DNA of 64,000 nucleotides from Nilaparvata lugens. Lineage: Eukaryota > Arthropoda > Insecta > Hemiptera > Delphacidae. The DNA lies in assembly GCF_014356525.2 (NCBI RefSeq), contig NC_052507.1:56392347-56456346 (forward strand), in the 5' to 3' direction. This document shows, piece after piece, positions 25,131 to 37,010 of the stretch (position 1 is the stretch's first letter; each line of letters begins with the position of its first letter). The translations under genes and the position numbers were made by a program. Below the pieces are notes generated by a model. That model saw only the letters and a program-made list of their open reading frames with translations. It had not been told where the DNA came from and ran no database searches.

Positions 25131-27756
25131 AGGAATATGGAATTAAGGTCAAGACGTATTTCAATAATTGAATGGAATAAATCCAGAACAAAGAACCTCT
25201 CTGTTTATTCATGAATTTTATGAGTAAGAACCATCCAATTTTTGAATTTTATGAGTATTTTACATCAATATTCTTTATCAAACAAATAGAATATAGCGAG
25301 TCAGATTCAAATAATCGTGGTGTCATGTGTCCGATGATTCTATAATTATGTATAAAAATACATAATTGAGAAACTTTCAACTGAATTTTTTTTAGAATCC
25401 TTGAACAGGACTCAACACTATAAAAGTGTGAATAATTTATAAATTGGCAGTAAATATAATTAATGGAATGGAATAGGCTACACATTTCCAGGTTTTCGGA
25501 ATGTATTATTCATTCACTATAATAATCAGATTTACGGGGATGATTATCTAATTACAGCTATCTAGAATTAGAGTACAATGTAACGAGAATGTAAAAGTGG
25601 AAACAGAACATTGCTATAATTTCTACTGACTTAATAAGATGAATTTCACTATACTGTGTAGCTGCTACCAGACAGATTCACGTCATTTTACCTCATGATT
25701 TACACATATTATCCTATTATATTAAGCGAGCAATTCCTGTAAATCTGTTTATATTTTTTATACCTGGTTATTTATGTTCAACGGATCTCGAAAACGGCTC
25801 TAACGATTTTACGAAATTTGGAACATAGTAGGTTTATGATATAGAAATTCGATTGCACTGGGTCTCATCCCTGGGAAAACTCGCTGAAGGACATGAAAAG
25901 GATAACAATTATTCATCCTTGGAAAAACACATGATAATTTCGTCGTCCGTCGTAACAGAAGATGCGTGTGTGGGAGAGAGACAGAATTATTTCCAGATGT
26001 ATAATCAATCAGCGAGAAATATTATCGAGAAATTTTAATTATTGACTTGATCAGAATAATCTGATTTGTTGACATGACTTGATAAACATTCTAAATTAGA
26101 GTATGTAATAATTTTCAATGTTATTCATTATTTGACAGTTTTAAGTGATCAGTGAGTGTTATTTTGTTATTCAATTTGGTTTGTATATAATCTAAATTAG
26201 AACTTTCACTTTATAATTATTATTTGACGAAAATCCTAAATAAATGCTGCAAATCACCCCGAAGACTTCTGCTACTGCAGACATTGACAACATAACCTAC
26301 TTCCTGGACCATTTATAGAGTATAAATCAAAATTCGGGGAAGAAACAGTTCTGGGCAGTGCCTGTTAGTCCTTCCCCAATCATTTCAAAGAATTGTGTTC
26401 TGTTTATCAATAGTTTACAAATAAATAACAAATGAAGCTCGGTGCCCCGATATTTAATCATTATTCTCTCAGGTTCCTTCTTTTTCTTCTTCTTCTTCTT
26501 CTCCTTCACCTCCACATTCTTCTTCATATTATTCCTCAACACCTACTACTCTTATTCTACGGCATCTGTTCAATTATAGAAACAACACAACCCACTCAGC
26601 CTTTTCAATGACTACTAATTTCAATCTTTCTCTCTCTCTTACTCACTCATTCATTTACCCACTTACTCACTCAACGTCAAGTGAGGAGGCACATCCTCCT
26701 TGATTGATCGCTTTGCTGAGGCAGTATCCTGAGTGAGGAGGAGACGTAAATGGGGAGGTTAGTGCTCGTGAGGAGAAAATGAGAGTTCTGAGGTTAGGTT
26801 TGAGTTGAAAGCTCGAGTTGAAGCCTCTAACAATGAACAGTAGTCGACTTGGAGTGGGATTGTGTTGTTTATAATGATAATTATATTGTAACGTATGATA
26901 TCATAGGGAAATGTGATAATTATCTTACAAACAATACTGATAGATTGCGTTCTTAAAAATAATTATCATATTTCAACGTTTGAGAGATAAGCTTCAATTT
27001 GATTTGTTACAAATTAGTAATCCATGTTGAATTTTTTTGTTACTGGGATATGTCATAGTCATCAATGATTTTATAGTGAGTTTTTGTCAGTGGAAATGAT
27101 AGGAACGCATTGTTCTATATTCCATTTTTCCATCATATTCTATAGTAGGCCTACCTGGAAAATTATAGTGATTCAAGTTATCTCGCGTAGCTCGGTATAT
27201 CTGATTCAATGATAATTTTCTTTGCTGTCTAGCCGCCATAGGAGAATGATCAGAAGGAGAAATATCCTTATAAAATGAATAATAGTATATTTGAGTTTTC
27301 AGTTTTTGTATTGTTGTGTATCATTATTAATGTTTCTATTTCTGATCTTATTTGTGATTGATTCGAAATCTAGGTTATATGCTTCTCTTATCAAATTGTT
27401 CACATTGGTTTTGTTCAAATGACAAATGATTCATTGTTGATACCTACTTGTTGAAAATAATCAATTCGATTTCAAGAATATATACTAGTAGTTCTGTGAG
27501 CAGTGGACCACGCGCAGTTATAAACCGCAGCCTCCTCTTGTACTGTCCAACAGAGTAAATCCTGTCTGTACGTCGTGTCGGCGAGATATCGGTGTGACGG
27601 CTAATGGCTGTTGAGGTTAGTGTATCAAAAATGCTTACATCAAAAGCTAATCTCCTTCAAGACATGACAGCCCAAGTTCAAAGCAGAGAAAGTTCGAGAG
27701 ACAATACTATGTTATTTTAGTTATTAATTGCATGCGTTATTAAACGCAATCAATAG
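25131..27756. other. Non-coding DNA, no gene recognised
   Basis: AT-rich, with a CTT-repeat stretch near 26475-26515. A less AT-rich patch at 27485-27720 contains CTAGTAGTTCTGTGAGCAG, whose reverse complement resembles motifs in the loop of the big palindrome at 28.6-28.8 kb. No gene is supported. Confidence 0.3.
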
Positions 27757-27940
27757 TTCATTTATTTATTTATTTATTCACAATGGAGACAACGGGTTTC
27801 CCCAAATATGCCTCCTTAACAATAAAAATTGTACAGATACGAATGAAAAAAAGAAAAATAATGATAAAAATAATACGAAGTTATGCAATAATAAAGAATA
27901 CAAACAAAAAAAATACCACCTAGTTCAGAAATGAAAAATA
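27757..27940 (-). pseudogene. LINE 3'-end relic, same family tail as the LINE at 55.9 kb
   Basis: It starts with a TTTA repeat, then reads CAATGGAGACAACGGGTTTC and CAAATATGCCTCCTTAACAA. On the opposite strand this resembles the last ~60 bases of the LINE ending at 59263 (GTTAAGGAGGCAATATTTAG, then GCCTCCACAATTG, then a TAAA repeat). It is therefore read as a short, 5'-truncated minus-strand insertion or old tail of a related LINE. How far it extends beyond about 27820 is uncertain. Confidence 0.55.
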
Positions 27941-28019
27941 CAAAGATTTCAAATACTTATGTAAAAAGTAAAAATAGAACAAATTGGGAATTCAAAATTT
28001 ATAAAAATTAAAGAAAATT

Positions 28020-29443
28020 ATTGACCGAGCGAAGTGAGGTCTAAGATTCAAGTCGACGGTTTGGCATTTCTCTTAATGTTCAAATATTTAAATGTTCAAA
28101 TTTTTAAATGTTTATATGTTTTTTATGTTTATATGTTGCGCATTTACGGCGAAACGCGGTAATAGATCTTCATGGAATTTGACAGGTATGCTCCTTTTTT
28201 AATTGCTCGTCGACGTATATACAAGGTTTTTGGAAATTTTGCATTACAAGGATAATATGAAAGGGGAAAGGAGCCTCCTTCATACGTCAATATCAGAGTA
28301 AACATCAGACTATAGAATTATATTATAAATCAGTGTCGAGTTGACTATAAATTGCATGCCATGACGCATGCAATTCAATATCTCAATGTAACTTGGTTAA
28401 AAATTAACAGCTGTGTAGACTATAAATTGCATGCCTCATTAGATGCAATTTTTATGCACTATTGAATAGGATGCAAATAACTTATAACAGCTCGTCTGGG
28501 TATTCTGGTTTTCTCGCGCAAAATTCCGGAAAGCGTTATATGATAATTAATTAAATCTTGTGTAAGCATGATCTGATCAAATAAATAGTGTATCAGTGTG
28601 AATGTGTTTATGGCTAACTGCGCGAGGTCTATTCTTCACAGAACTACTAGTTATTATTCATACTAGTTAAATCAGCTGACAAGTGATTACACAGATGTTT
28701 GGAGAAGCCAGTCTATTGCTGTATTTCCATAAGGTCTATAGTTTCAATCAGGTACTTGTGGATGAGAATACTGCGTGAGGTGTACTGTTCACAGAACTAC
28801 TAGAAAAAAATAATGAAAAAAAATTATCAATAGAATAAATAGCATTCATAACTGAACGACGTCCCAAACCATATGCACATCCACACTGATACACAAACTA
28901 TTTATTTGATCAGATCATGCTTACACAAGATTTAATTATCATATAACGCTTTTCGGAATTTAGCGCGAGAAAACCAGTAGTCATATGGGCGCCCAGACAA
29001 GCCGTTATAAGTTCTTTGCATCCCATTTTTAATGGAGGATAAAAATTGCATTCAATGAGGCATGCAATCTATAGTCTTCACAGCTGCTGATTTTTTACCA
29101 AGTTACATTGAGATACATGCATTTGAATTGCATGCGTCATGGCATGAAATTTATAATCAACTCGACAGCTGATTTATGATGAATAATTCTATAGTCTGAT
29201 TTTCACTCTAATATTGACGTTTAAAGGAGGCTACTTTTTCCTTTTATTTTATCCTTGAAAAGTGAAGTTTCCAAAAACCTTGTATATACGTCGACGCGCA
29301 ATTCAAAAAGGAACATACCTGTCAAATTCCATGAAAATCTATTACCGCGTTTCGCCGTAAATGCGTAACATATAAACATTTAAACATTGAGAGAAATGCC
29401 AAGCCGTCGACTTGAATCTTAGACCTCACTTCACTCGGACAAT
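28020..29443. mobile_element. 1.4-kb foldback element (giant near-palindrome)
   Basis: The left arm (28020 to about 28610) begins ATTGACCGAGCGAAGTGAGG. The right arm (about 28865 to 29443) is its reverse complement with moderate divergence, ending CCTCACTTCACTCGGACAAT. Matching landmarks in both arms include AAGTCGACGG, TACCGCGTTTCGCCGTAAATG, TACAAGGTTTTTGG and TATAAATTGCATGCC. The loop of about 250 bases holds a direct repeat of TTCACAGAACTACTAG at about 28636 and 28788. No transposase frame was found. Target-site duplication is not clear. It resembles foldback or very-long-TIR non-autonomous elements. Confidence 0.85.
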
Positions 29444-31011
29444 AGTTTATCAAGAATAGTATATTTTTATGCCGTGTAATTTTTGACGAACTGAGATCAC
29501 GTCAAATCTGTTATTATTTGACGATTTAAAGGTTGATTTCAAATGTCTCGGTTATTATTTCTATTCTCGAGGCTCATTCTGTCTCACTTTTCCTGTTCAT
29601 AAACGAATCTTACTATAAAAATTCACTTAGCATCTCATGAGTTTTCACATGAACACTGTTTTGAACCGTTTTGATTGAATTGAAGAGAAATGTTATATTC
29701 TCCTAGAGGGAAAATTTCCGAAGATAATATAATCACATTGAACGATCATTGAAGAGTATTATTGAATCAGTCCTTGTTCGCTGGTAGGTAATACAGTTAT
29801 CAGCACATGCCGTTAACGATAATAGGGAAAACGACATACAGTGAGAGATGGGAGAGGTACAAAGGTGAATGACAAAGATGCCAAAGGAAGGGGAAGATTT
29901 TGGAACCGTTATGGGACGGATATAGTATTATGTGTTTGGGCACTCACAGATTGAACGTAACAAAGTGAACGTCCGTGACGTCATCAAGAGTGATGCCATT
30001 TTGCTCTCACTCGCAGCCGACATTACGTTCCCCGACTGAAGGAGTGAAATTAAAATTCACTACAGTATCCCGAGGATGCTTCAAGCAAACCACTACAATA
30101 CGTTGTATTATGACAACGTATCAGCCTACTTAATGAGATACATATCTCTAACCTGCAATTCCATTCGAATTGATAATAGAAGATTGGACTAGAACCATGA
30201 TTGTACGATCAATGAAAGGTCATTTTAACATTACAATTTCTTGAAATAACATACATCTTTCGAAAACGATGTCAATAGAGCTGGTCTATAGTATTGCACA
30301 TTGAAATTATTCATCCATAGAATTTGACTGAGTAAAATTAATCTCTTCAACACATTTATCTTCAATGAATGATCACTGTCAAATTGATTGAAGCAATATA
30401 TTGTTTCATTCATTCTTTCTAATGTTTTGATTTTTCATTTCATTTGTCTTTATGACAGATACAATGTGAGAAGAATTATTAATTTGAACCATTATACACA
30501 TTGAATTCGTTGTTCAAAAATTTTTCTCACTCCTTTATATATTTTTTTAGAAAATTACAGAAAGGACAAGACTCCATTGCAAAAATTATCATGATATCTT
30601 CTAAATCATGGTGTTTTATCACTCAATTTTTTATTCCTTTTTATAAAAAAAGGAAATTACACAGCCGAATGCTGCACAATTCAAATCAACCTCCGATTAA
30701 ATCAAGCAAGCGAAGCAAGCCTGCTGGTCTTATTTCTTGATAATTTAGCAGGAGGTCTAGGTTGAACGTATAAGGTGAATAGGGAGGAATGGCTGTTATA
30801 CAGCAAATGATTATCGAAAAGCATATAGTATATCCCTTTGACAGAGTGAGGGTGAGTGAGACAAATAATGGGACTGGCAGTGATTCTGATGACGTCACTA
30901 CGTGAACAGTGTACTTGTGTAAGGGAGCCATGTATCACTCCCATGTGACCACTGGGCGTTACTTGTGTATGTCCTACGAGAGAAGGAGAACAATAGTTAT
31001 TTGTGCAACTA
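29444..31011. other. Non-coding DNA, no gene recognised
   Basis: Mixed AT-rich DNA. Two perfect CRE-type palindromes TGACGTCA occur at 29976 and 30890, but with no promoter context. Overlapping short open frames at 30686-31037 and 30909-31127 have no recognisable motif. Confidence 0.3.
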
Positions 31012-31113
31012 GTGCGCAAAGTGACAGTTTGCTGCACCGAAAGAAACGTTTACGCCCGAGCCGGAGGCGAGGGCGGAATGGTTTGTTGAGTGCAGCAGAG
31101 GAACTTTGCGCAC
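31012..31113. repeat. GC-richer hairpin with complementary 11-bp ends
   Basis: GTGCGCAAAGT (31012-31022) is the exact reverse complement of ACTTTGCGCAC (31103-31113). The next inner segments also pair (GTTTGCTGCAC with GTGCAGCAGAG). The stem would enclose a GC-rich loop containing GCCCGAGCCGGAGGCGAGGG. It abuts the small TIR element to its right. Confidence 0.7.
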
Positions 31114-31129
31114 GTATTTCACATTAAGT

Positions 31130-31516
31130 TTTTCCTACAGTTACCATTGAATATAAAAAGTGGGTAATTATGGGTAAAATTGCCTGAAATGCATCAAATG
31201 TTTTTCTGTGTAATTTTATTATTGATAAAAACCTCAATCCTAAAATCCTAAAGTCCTCGTTATAATATATTATGATTAATGCTGTGCTCGTTGTGCTTCG
31301 TTGCACCTCTGCTCACTATAGCAGCCCAGTCACTGTTACCAACTTCATTTTGATTCTGCTGCACTGTTGCTCCATATAACCTACTAAGTATTTTGCGTTG
31401 CCATGTTGCAAATCTGGAGTGCAGAGAAATTTTTCCCGCACTAGAGCGGAAAAGTGATTCTTTGCGTTCTGTAATCAGTGCAGCAATGGCCACTTTTCAA
31501 CATAACTGTAGGAAAA
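31130..31516. mobile_element. Small TIR element (~390 bp), MITE-like
   Basis: It begins TTTTCCTACAGTTAC and ends ATAACTGTAGGAAAA, a terminal inverted repeat of about 15 bases. The interior is less AT-rich than its surroundings. An antisense 77-codon open frame (31260-31493) has no recognisable motif. No clear target duplication was seen, so the borders are tentative. Confidence 0.5.
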
Positions 31517-31702
31517 GATAATTGAGAAAGGGGGAAGACAAAATGGAATAATAAGAAGGGAACAGAGAAGATAAGATGCAGATTAAGAGAGATGAGAATG
31601 ATAATTGATGAAAGAAGAGAATGTTACAATGTAGAATAGAATAGAATGACTGCCCTTATTTTCCCTAGAGAACGAAATTAGGGCACAGTCGACTCTCTCT
31701 TA

Positions 31703-33393
31703 GGCCAGTTTCACACGGCAGAGTCCTCGCTCCTGGAATATCATATTACAGAAGTTCATCATATTTTGCAGCTCTCCTGTACTTTCACATGGGGATCTTA
31801 CGAATAAGCCGACAGATCTAACAACTATGCCGACGTTTGCTCAAAGTATGACTCATCACTTTTTCTCAAAGTCTAACTTCCTTAAAAATATAGATAGAAG
31901 ATTTCTGATTTCGGATTTGGATTCAGCGACCCCAAATTCTACAAAGCGTAAGTCCCATTTTCAAAAATACCCAAAAACAAGGGAGTTATAGCTGTTTTTA
32001 ATATAGCTTTCCATTATCATATGATTATATTACGTACTAAGATAATAATACTCCTGCCTCACAAAGGGACAGGCAAAGGTATTCAGAAGTTTTTGAACAC
32101 CTGAGAAGTTTATACATAAACATTTTTAATTTTTAAAAGTTCTAGTTTTCCAAAAAAATATTGAACTATGAAAAGATGAATCTAAATATGAAATCATAAA
32201 TCATCTCCACTCATCACCCAATAAAATAGGAGGAAAAGGAATGTTGTACAGTAAAATTCACTGAATTTCAATTGTCATTCAACAATCCAATTTATCAGGT
32301 TCAAATCGTTGAATATCACTTTAAATTCCCAGCAATTATTGACTATTTCTTTTTACAATCGGAAAAATCTATTATGAACATACAGTATAAACATTGTGCT
32401 GATCTGAATCGATCTATGGTAATAATAGGAATTGAAAGAATAGAAAATGTCATGGCATTCCAAGTAGTGATGTCTGTGTATTAGAACTGCTGAGTTGATA
32501 ATGCATACTGAAAAAAAGTCATGAATAGCTCAGACCAGCCTGGCCTGTGATGAACCTGTAAAAACAATTCATAGAATTCTTAGAATTCATAGGAACGGTA
32601 AAAAAATCAATTTTACGAAAATCGATGTACATGTAACTGGATTCAGAAGATCAATACGATAATGTTCTCTATCACAATTTAATCATAGAAATGTTCAAGT
32701 GAAAACGTTGGGCGCAAACATTCTGCCATGAGGAGACAAATAAATTTATGAAAAGCTTGATAGCTTGAATAGTGATCTGATATTTGTTACACGTTTTTAT
32801 TCTAAGACATAATATGTCTTAGACTAATTTTTAATGTTTCTTCAATCGGCAGGAAAACTTTGGTTTTTCAAAGTTATCTTACTCCCTTATTTTGGGGTAT
32901 TTTCAGAAATCAAGATAAATAACCTACCAAATTTCCTACACGAATACAGTGTAAGTTGTATTATAATAGCTACAGTACTTACGTACTGTATAGTACAGTA
33001 CCTGTTCGTTTTTACCGTATAATTATATGATAATAGAAAGCTTTATTAAAAACAGCCATAACTTCCTTGTTTTCGGATATTTTCGAAAACGGGACTTACG
33101 CTTTAAAGAATTTGGGGTCGCTGAATCCAAATCCGAAATCAGAAATCTTCTATCTATATTTTTAAGGAAGTTAGACTTTGAGAAAAAAGTGATGAGTCAT
33201 ACTTTGAGCAAACGGCGGCGTAGTTGTTAGATCTTGCCTATGCTTGCCTCGAGGGGAAAAGACGTGACAAAACGAGGTTCCTGGATAGGAGTCACCATGT
33301 GAAAGACACGATTTGACTCAATGTACTTCGACAAAAAAACGTGAACACTGTTCAGTGTTCAAGTTGCACGTCTCCTATCGTGTGAAAGTAGCC
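31703..33393. mobile_element. 1.7-kb long-TIR DNA transposon, non-autonomous, copy 2
   Basis: The same ends as the element at 5903-7629 (GGCCAGTTTCACACGG ... CGTGTGAAAGTAGCC). It is flanked by TTA at 31700-31702 and 33394-33396, read as the target-site duplication. The arms (about 31703-32027 and 33020-33393) and most of the interior are nearly identical to copy 1, indicating recent activity. From 32545 to 32741 the core is unrelated to the corresponding 6752-6976 of copy 1. Part of this replacement (32592-32640) resembles an arm of the foldback MITE at 17.8-17.9 kb. No transposase is encoded. The homologous 70-codon frame at 32272-32484 is kept only because the copies are young. Confidence 0.8.
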
Positions 33394-33967
33394 TTACACT
33401 TGATTGTCTTTTACATGTGATAGCAATACGAAAATAAATAAAATTAGTATGATAAAGGAAAAAATAATAATCCTAAAAATATGAAGAAACAAACAGTATC
33501 TACTTATTTCAAATAATATTATTTTGATGTGGGGATGAGAGAAGATGATATGGATAACTACAGAAAAGTAAGCAAGAAATAAATGCGGTAAAGAAGAAAT
33601 GGTGAGAGAGATAGTGATGATTTATTATAGGAAAATAATCACGAAAAGGGGAGGCAATGATTCGAAGATAGAGGGGTAAGAGACAGTAAAAAGATAAATC
33701 AAGAACATAACCATCAAAATTATGACATCTTGAAGACACAAGAAGTGGAAACTATAATATTGAGAGAACTGAATGTCACGGAATGGAAACGGTTGAAATA
33801 AATGCATTTCTACATCCTTTTCGCCACACTCTTCAAGGAAATCCACTGAGAAAAACAGTTTGTTTCGTTTTTTCTCTTCAGCTCAGCTGTGTTTTTCCAA
33901 CATCATTAGTTATTCATGAAACGAAGTAGAGGAACTAGAATGAGAAGTAAAAGAAAAATAACAAAGA

Positions 33968-34024
33968 GAAGGAGAAGAAGAAGAAGAAGAAGAAGAAGAA
34001 GAAGAAGAAAAAGAAGAAGAAAGA
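33968..34024 (+). repeat. GAA trinucleotide microsatellite
   Basis: An almost uninterrupted run of GAA units on the + strand, within a broader purine-rich patch (33520-34050). Confidence 0.9.
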
Positions 34025-35382
34025 AGGAACAAAAAGAGAATAAGGTGAATTGCGTAAGTTTGTGAACAGTTCTAGTTGTTTACCTTTGTAATGCAAGTTG
34101 GCAAACAGAATAAATTTATTTTATTGTCGGTGTAATCTCAAGACCCCATAATCCTCTTTCTAGACTTCTATTCAGTTTCTTTCTGAATTGGTTAAAAAGA
34201 ACCGTGTTGATGTAAGTATATGTACGTATATACATATACATACGTATACCGTATGTACGATGTACGTAGTAGCTTATTTGCAGAACAGTTTTAATATATC
34301 ACTTCATGATATCCTTCAACTACTATGGTACCTTCATGATTGAATTCCAGCTTACTTGAATATTTTCATATTTGAAATAATGATATTTTAATCATTGATC
34401 ATTTTCATAATTCACTGCTGATAAAATGTTTGTAAAACCAAAATTGATTGATATTTCATAGTGTAGTGGTTAGTGAAAATCACTCAAAAGAGTCAGCATT
34501 CCTCATGATTAATATTCAGTTGTTAGAGAGAGTCCAATTTATCTACATACAGTTTTATTTGGATCTTCTTTGTTTCTTTTTGACAAAAAATAAAAATATT
34601 CAAATAATTAAATCATTTAATTTATTTTTAAATTAAAAATATTTTGGATTCACTATTATTTTCTTCCGATTCAACGTGGATCCCTCCAGGATGAAACTCT
34701 ATACAAATATGAGAGATACCATGGACCTTCTATGCATCAGTATTTTGTGTTCCAAGTGGGATTGGACCTATGTAGGAAGATTGAGTCATAATACTAGATC
34801 CAGCCAATAACAATGTACGAAACATACAGTATAATATGAGATACTGTTTATACATGATAGCATTATACATGAGATATTGAAACAACAACGCATAATGTAG
34901 GCCTAATACCAAACACATAAATAACTAACGAAAATCCAACAAAATTAGTCTACCGTATAATTATAATCATCGCATTAACGGCAGAATCGTTATAGTATTC
35001 ATTTTACATTGGATCCGTTAGTGATAATGATTGACATTGATTTGGATATACACGAAATATCCAAAGTTGAATTTTAAATCAATAGACTTCGTCAAATTAA
35101 ACTCAAAAATGAACCTGGGTTCGACATTTCCAAGACTTCATATTGAGCTGTCAAAGTACATTTCAATCTGCTAGTATGAAAGATGTGGAATCGGAGGAGT
35201 AGCCATTAAAGTGATGAATAGTTTGAATAAGTTTTTATCAACTGTTTTCTCTCTTGCAGTTGTAATTGAGTAGTAACATTACCACCACAACCAACACATG
35301 AAAGAAAAGATGAAAACCTCAAAAGGAAACCTTTCTACAAGTTTTCCTTTGTTAGAAGTTTGATATCTTCATCTTAAAATCT

Positions 35383-35572
35383 TCTTCTTCTTCTCCTTCT
35401 TCTTATTCCTTCTCCACCTTCTTCTCCTCCTCCTACTCCTCCTTCTCCTCCAACTCCTCCTCCTCCTCCACCACCTCCTCCTCCCATTCCTCCTCCTCCG
35501 CCTCCTCCTTCTCCTCCTCCTCCTCCTCCTTCATCCCTCCTTCTCCTCATCCCCCTCCTCCTCCTCACATTC
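35383..35572 (+). repeat. CTC/CTT trinucleotide tract
   Basis: An imperfect TCC and TTC repeat of about 190 bases, mostly CTCCTCCTC units broken by single substitutions. Confidence 0.9.
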
Positions 35573-36638
35573 ATACATTCATGATAATCATCAATCGTGT
35601 TGATGGAGGAAAGTTAGCGAGCATTCGTGCATGCTGACTGGCAGAGCGGTTCACCCACTCAATGAAGTAACTAACTTTCTGCATTCCACAAGTTCAATTT
35701 GCGGCCTAAATACTCGGCAAAAATGTTGGAAAGTGGTTTGTATACGAGTACCTTGGAGGCTGTGAAAACCTCCAATTCAGGTTTCGTCTCTTTCAAGAGC
35801 AGCCTCTCTGGAAATTCAGTGGAAGATGAAAATGTTCGTTTATTTGATTTTGGAGCTGATAATGATGATTGAATTCGAGGTAGATGACTGTAGCCTCTTC
35901 TGTCATCTTGACATTATTGAATTGATTATTCTCTGTCGTTTCACATGATTGAATTGATTGTTTTCAGCCATTATTATGTATGAGTCAAATCTTCTTTTGA
36001 CGAGTCAATTTTTTGTTGTCACGAAAGCGTGCTGTTTTCTCCGATGTTGAACATCTATCGGTGAAATGGAGACATGTAAACGCTATGCTATCGAATTCCT
36101 TAATATTCTTCATTGTTGTATTTTTTGATGATTGATATTTAAATGTTCAACATTACAAAATTAAAATTCCATTGTCTCAAATTACGGCATCAAATGGGAA
36201 AGCCATACCATTTTATCCTATTCTCTTACATTCTCACCTACACTGAGTTTGAAATGGAATCAATCGGAATCAGGAAAGCACCCCAGAAAATCATTTGAAC
36301 GTATTGTTATTGGATATTACCATACCGTTAAAATAAGAGAAGATGAGTACTGTCCTTATGTTTTCTTATGATACTACACAATCTTTGAAAAATGTTGAGC
36401 CTTATAATTCGAAATTTCACCATTTTGGAATATATTTCTATTCATCAGCATCAATAGCGTCATTGCTCTGACATACAATGATGGCCGTTCAAAGTGGATC
36501 TTACTATAGTCATATAGATGTTTTTAGGTATGAGTAGATACCAATTAAAAATCTCTGTAAGATACTGAGGATGAGCATTATTTGGAGAGTGACAAAACTT
36601 ATTATGAAAGGAAAAATACTTTGAATCACCCAGAGCTA

Positions 36639-36718
36639 TGTTCACTTTCAGCATTGGTTGCATGGAAAGCACAGATTGTATTAATGAGGGAAACTGACTG
36701 TTCAAGATGAATCTCACA
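36639..36718 (+). mobile_element. ~90-bp hairpin MITE, copy 8
   Basis: Recognised by GTTCACTTTCAGCATTGGTT, then GCATGGAAAGCAC, then GGAAACTGACTGTTCAAG and the outer arm ATGAATCTCAC. Confidence 0.65.
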
Positions 36719-37010
36719 CTATAGGAACACAGCCTTTGCCATGAATTTTTCAAGCAGCCCTATTCTCATAACACGACTCAAGAGGCCTGCAGAGAACATG
36801 ATGCTCGAGTTATATTATTCTTCAGTACCACCACCCCCCTTTCACGACCCCTAGAATTCAGCAGCCAAGGTTGGCTCGCCTGTTCCATCAACAGCCCCCC
36901 AAGTTTTCGCAGACCTTTTTCTTGAAACCTTAACACCTCCACCCATCCTTCCAACGTCTGAGAAAGAAGTGGTATATCTCGGGAAACAGCAACTTGCAAT
37001 ATTATAAATC
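36719..37010. other. Unassigned, less AT-rich patch
   Basis: It contains runs of C (ACCACCACCCCCC) and an 88-codon antisense open frame overlapping 36778-37044 that is not low-complexity but shows no recognisable motif. Confidence 0.25.

Larger units (their letters stand above)
33397..36638. other. Non-coding DNA with microsatellites
   Basis: It includes a GAA repeat at about 33970-34024 and a TA/GTAC-rich palindromic stretch at about 34210-34268. Near 34472-34515 is a half copy of the hairpin MITE (GTGAAAATCACT ... GAGTCAGCATTCCTC). A CTCCTC tract follows at 35380-35570. The apparent Gly/Arg-rich antisense frame at 35374-35574 is simply that trinucleotide repeat translated. No gene is supported. 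Confidence 0.45.

Noticed and set aside
29976..30897. Two TGACGTCA sites as cAMP-response elements
   Set aside because: Further TGACGTCA sites occur near 44125 and 54638; a few are expected by chance in 64 kb and no promoter or gene start is nearby.
6479..32484. 70-codon frame present in both 1.7-kb elements (6479-6691 and 32272-32484)
   Set aside because: Conservation reflects recent duplication of the whole element. It is too short and motif-free to be a transposase.
35374..35574. Gly/Arg-rich antisense frame like an RNA-binding RGG protein
   Set aside because: It is a direct translation of a CTC/CTT trinucleotide tract.
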